This document shows, piece after piece, positions 63,855-64,000 of a stretch of 64,000 nt of DNA. The notes beneath the pieces are model-generated. The model worked only from the letters and a program-made list of their open reading frames with translations. It ran no database searches and was not told the origin of the DNA. Both the position numbers and the translations under genes were made by a program. The stretch comes from Bordetella bronchialis (GTDB taxonomy: Bacteria > Pseudomonadota > Gammaproteobacteria > Burkholderiales > Burkholderiaceae_B), in contig NZ_CP016170.1 in assembly GCF_001676705.1 (NCBI RefSeq), positions 2,170,001 through 2,234,000 on the forward strand. Reading direction: 5' to 3'. Numbering within the stretch: the first letter of the stretch is position 1; each line of letters begins with the position of its first letter.

Positions 63855-64000
63855 GCGAGCACCCTGCGCACGGCATCCAGCAGCGGCGCCGGCGACGCCA
63901 GCTGCATTTCGCGGGTATCGATGCGTACCGCCACCTGCACGGAGCTGGCACGCGTCAGGCGCGTGCCGCTGGCGGCGTCGGTAATCAGGTAATGGATTTT
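63851..64000 (-). CDS. Acyl-CoA/acyl-ACP thioesterase, C-terminal 49 residues (gene continues past right edge)
   Basis: The frame enters from the right edge and ends at 63851. The visible part contains KIHYLITDAASGTRLTRASS and VQVAVRIDTREMQLASP, the C-terminal strands of 4-hydroxybenzoyl-CoA-type hotdog thioesterases. Position next to the LolA-like gene matches the ApeK-type thioesterase of aryl polyene clusters. The active-site region lies outside the window. Confidence 0.72.
   Translation of the reverse strand, partial: KIHYLITDAASGTRLTRASSVQVAVRIDTREMQLASPAPLLDAVRRVLA

Overview
This window reads as a chromosome segment from a high-GC betaproteobacterium of the family Alcaligenaceae, most likely Bordetella or a close relative such as Achromobacter. 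The grounds are the two Bug/TctC-type periplasmic receptors, the rpmI-rplT-pheS-pheT-ihfA-merR-tRNA-Pro block, the many LysR regulators, and a pertussis-toxin S1-like gene. The species cannot be fixed from the sequence alone.

Layout. 1-6.8 kb (+): a spermidine/putrescine-type ABC importer (ATPase cut by the left edge, two permeases), a heterotrimeric flavin/iron-sulfur amine dehydrogenase (DAO, small [2Fe-2S] protein, HcnB-like subunit), a second DAO flavoprotein and RidA. Together they look like uptake and oxidation of an opine-like or imino-acid compound. 6.8-11.4 kb (-): TauD-type dioxygenase, LysR, nitrilase-family amidohydrolase, RraA-like protein and a Bug receptor, another catabolic unit. 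After it come the tail of a decayed Bug gene, comM, a 52-aa lipoprotein and a Tat-exported phospholipase C.

16.4-21.9 kb (+): the housekeeping block rpmI-rplT-pheS-pheT-ihfA-merR-tRNA-Pro(GGG). It has its own promoter and leader, infC is not in front of rpmI, and an attenuator-like terminator overlaps a Phe-rich mini-ORF before pheS. Just past the tRNA and its terminator, on the minus strand, lies a secreted pertussis-toxin S1-like ADP-ribosyltransferase with no B subunit or secretion genes around it. This is the most striking item of the window.

23-38.8 kb is mixed: an unknown membrane protein, a porin, a KaiC-like double ATPase with a receiver protein, small lipoproteins, an HpaI-type aldolase, an AGE-family epimerase, an IorA/IorB-type molybdenum hydroxylase with a divergent MocA-like gene, an Atm1-type ABC exporter and an aldo/keto reductase. 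38.8-42.2 kb: a LysR regulator divergent from a Bug receptor-amidase pair. 42.3-54.6 kb: a beta-hydroxyacid-dehydrogenase-like protein, a phosphatase, penicillin-binding protein 1A, an AraC regulator divergent from an Fsr-like exporter, a gene-free stretch with tandem repeats and a MITE-like palindrome, an S9 peptidase, a lipoprotein, a PaaI thioesterase, dinB and a YqeY protein.

54.8-64 kb (-): the distal half of an aryl-polyene-type biosynthetic cluster (thioesterase, LolA-like, MMPL exporter, FAD oxidoreductase, DUF3261 lipoprotein, ketosynthase, hotdog dehydratase, ketoreductase, second ketosynthase), which runs off the right edge. No rRNA, CRISPR array or complete insertion sequence was seen. 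All calls were made by reading; no database search was run.
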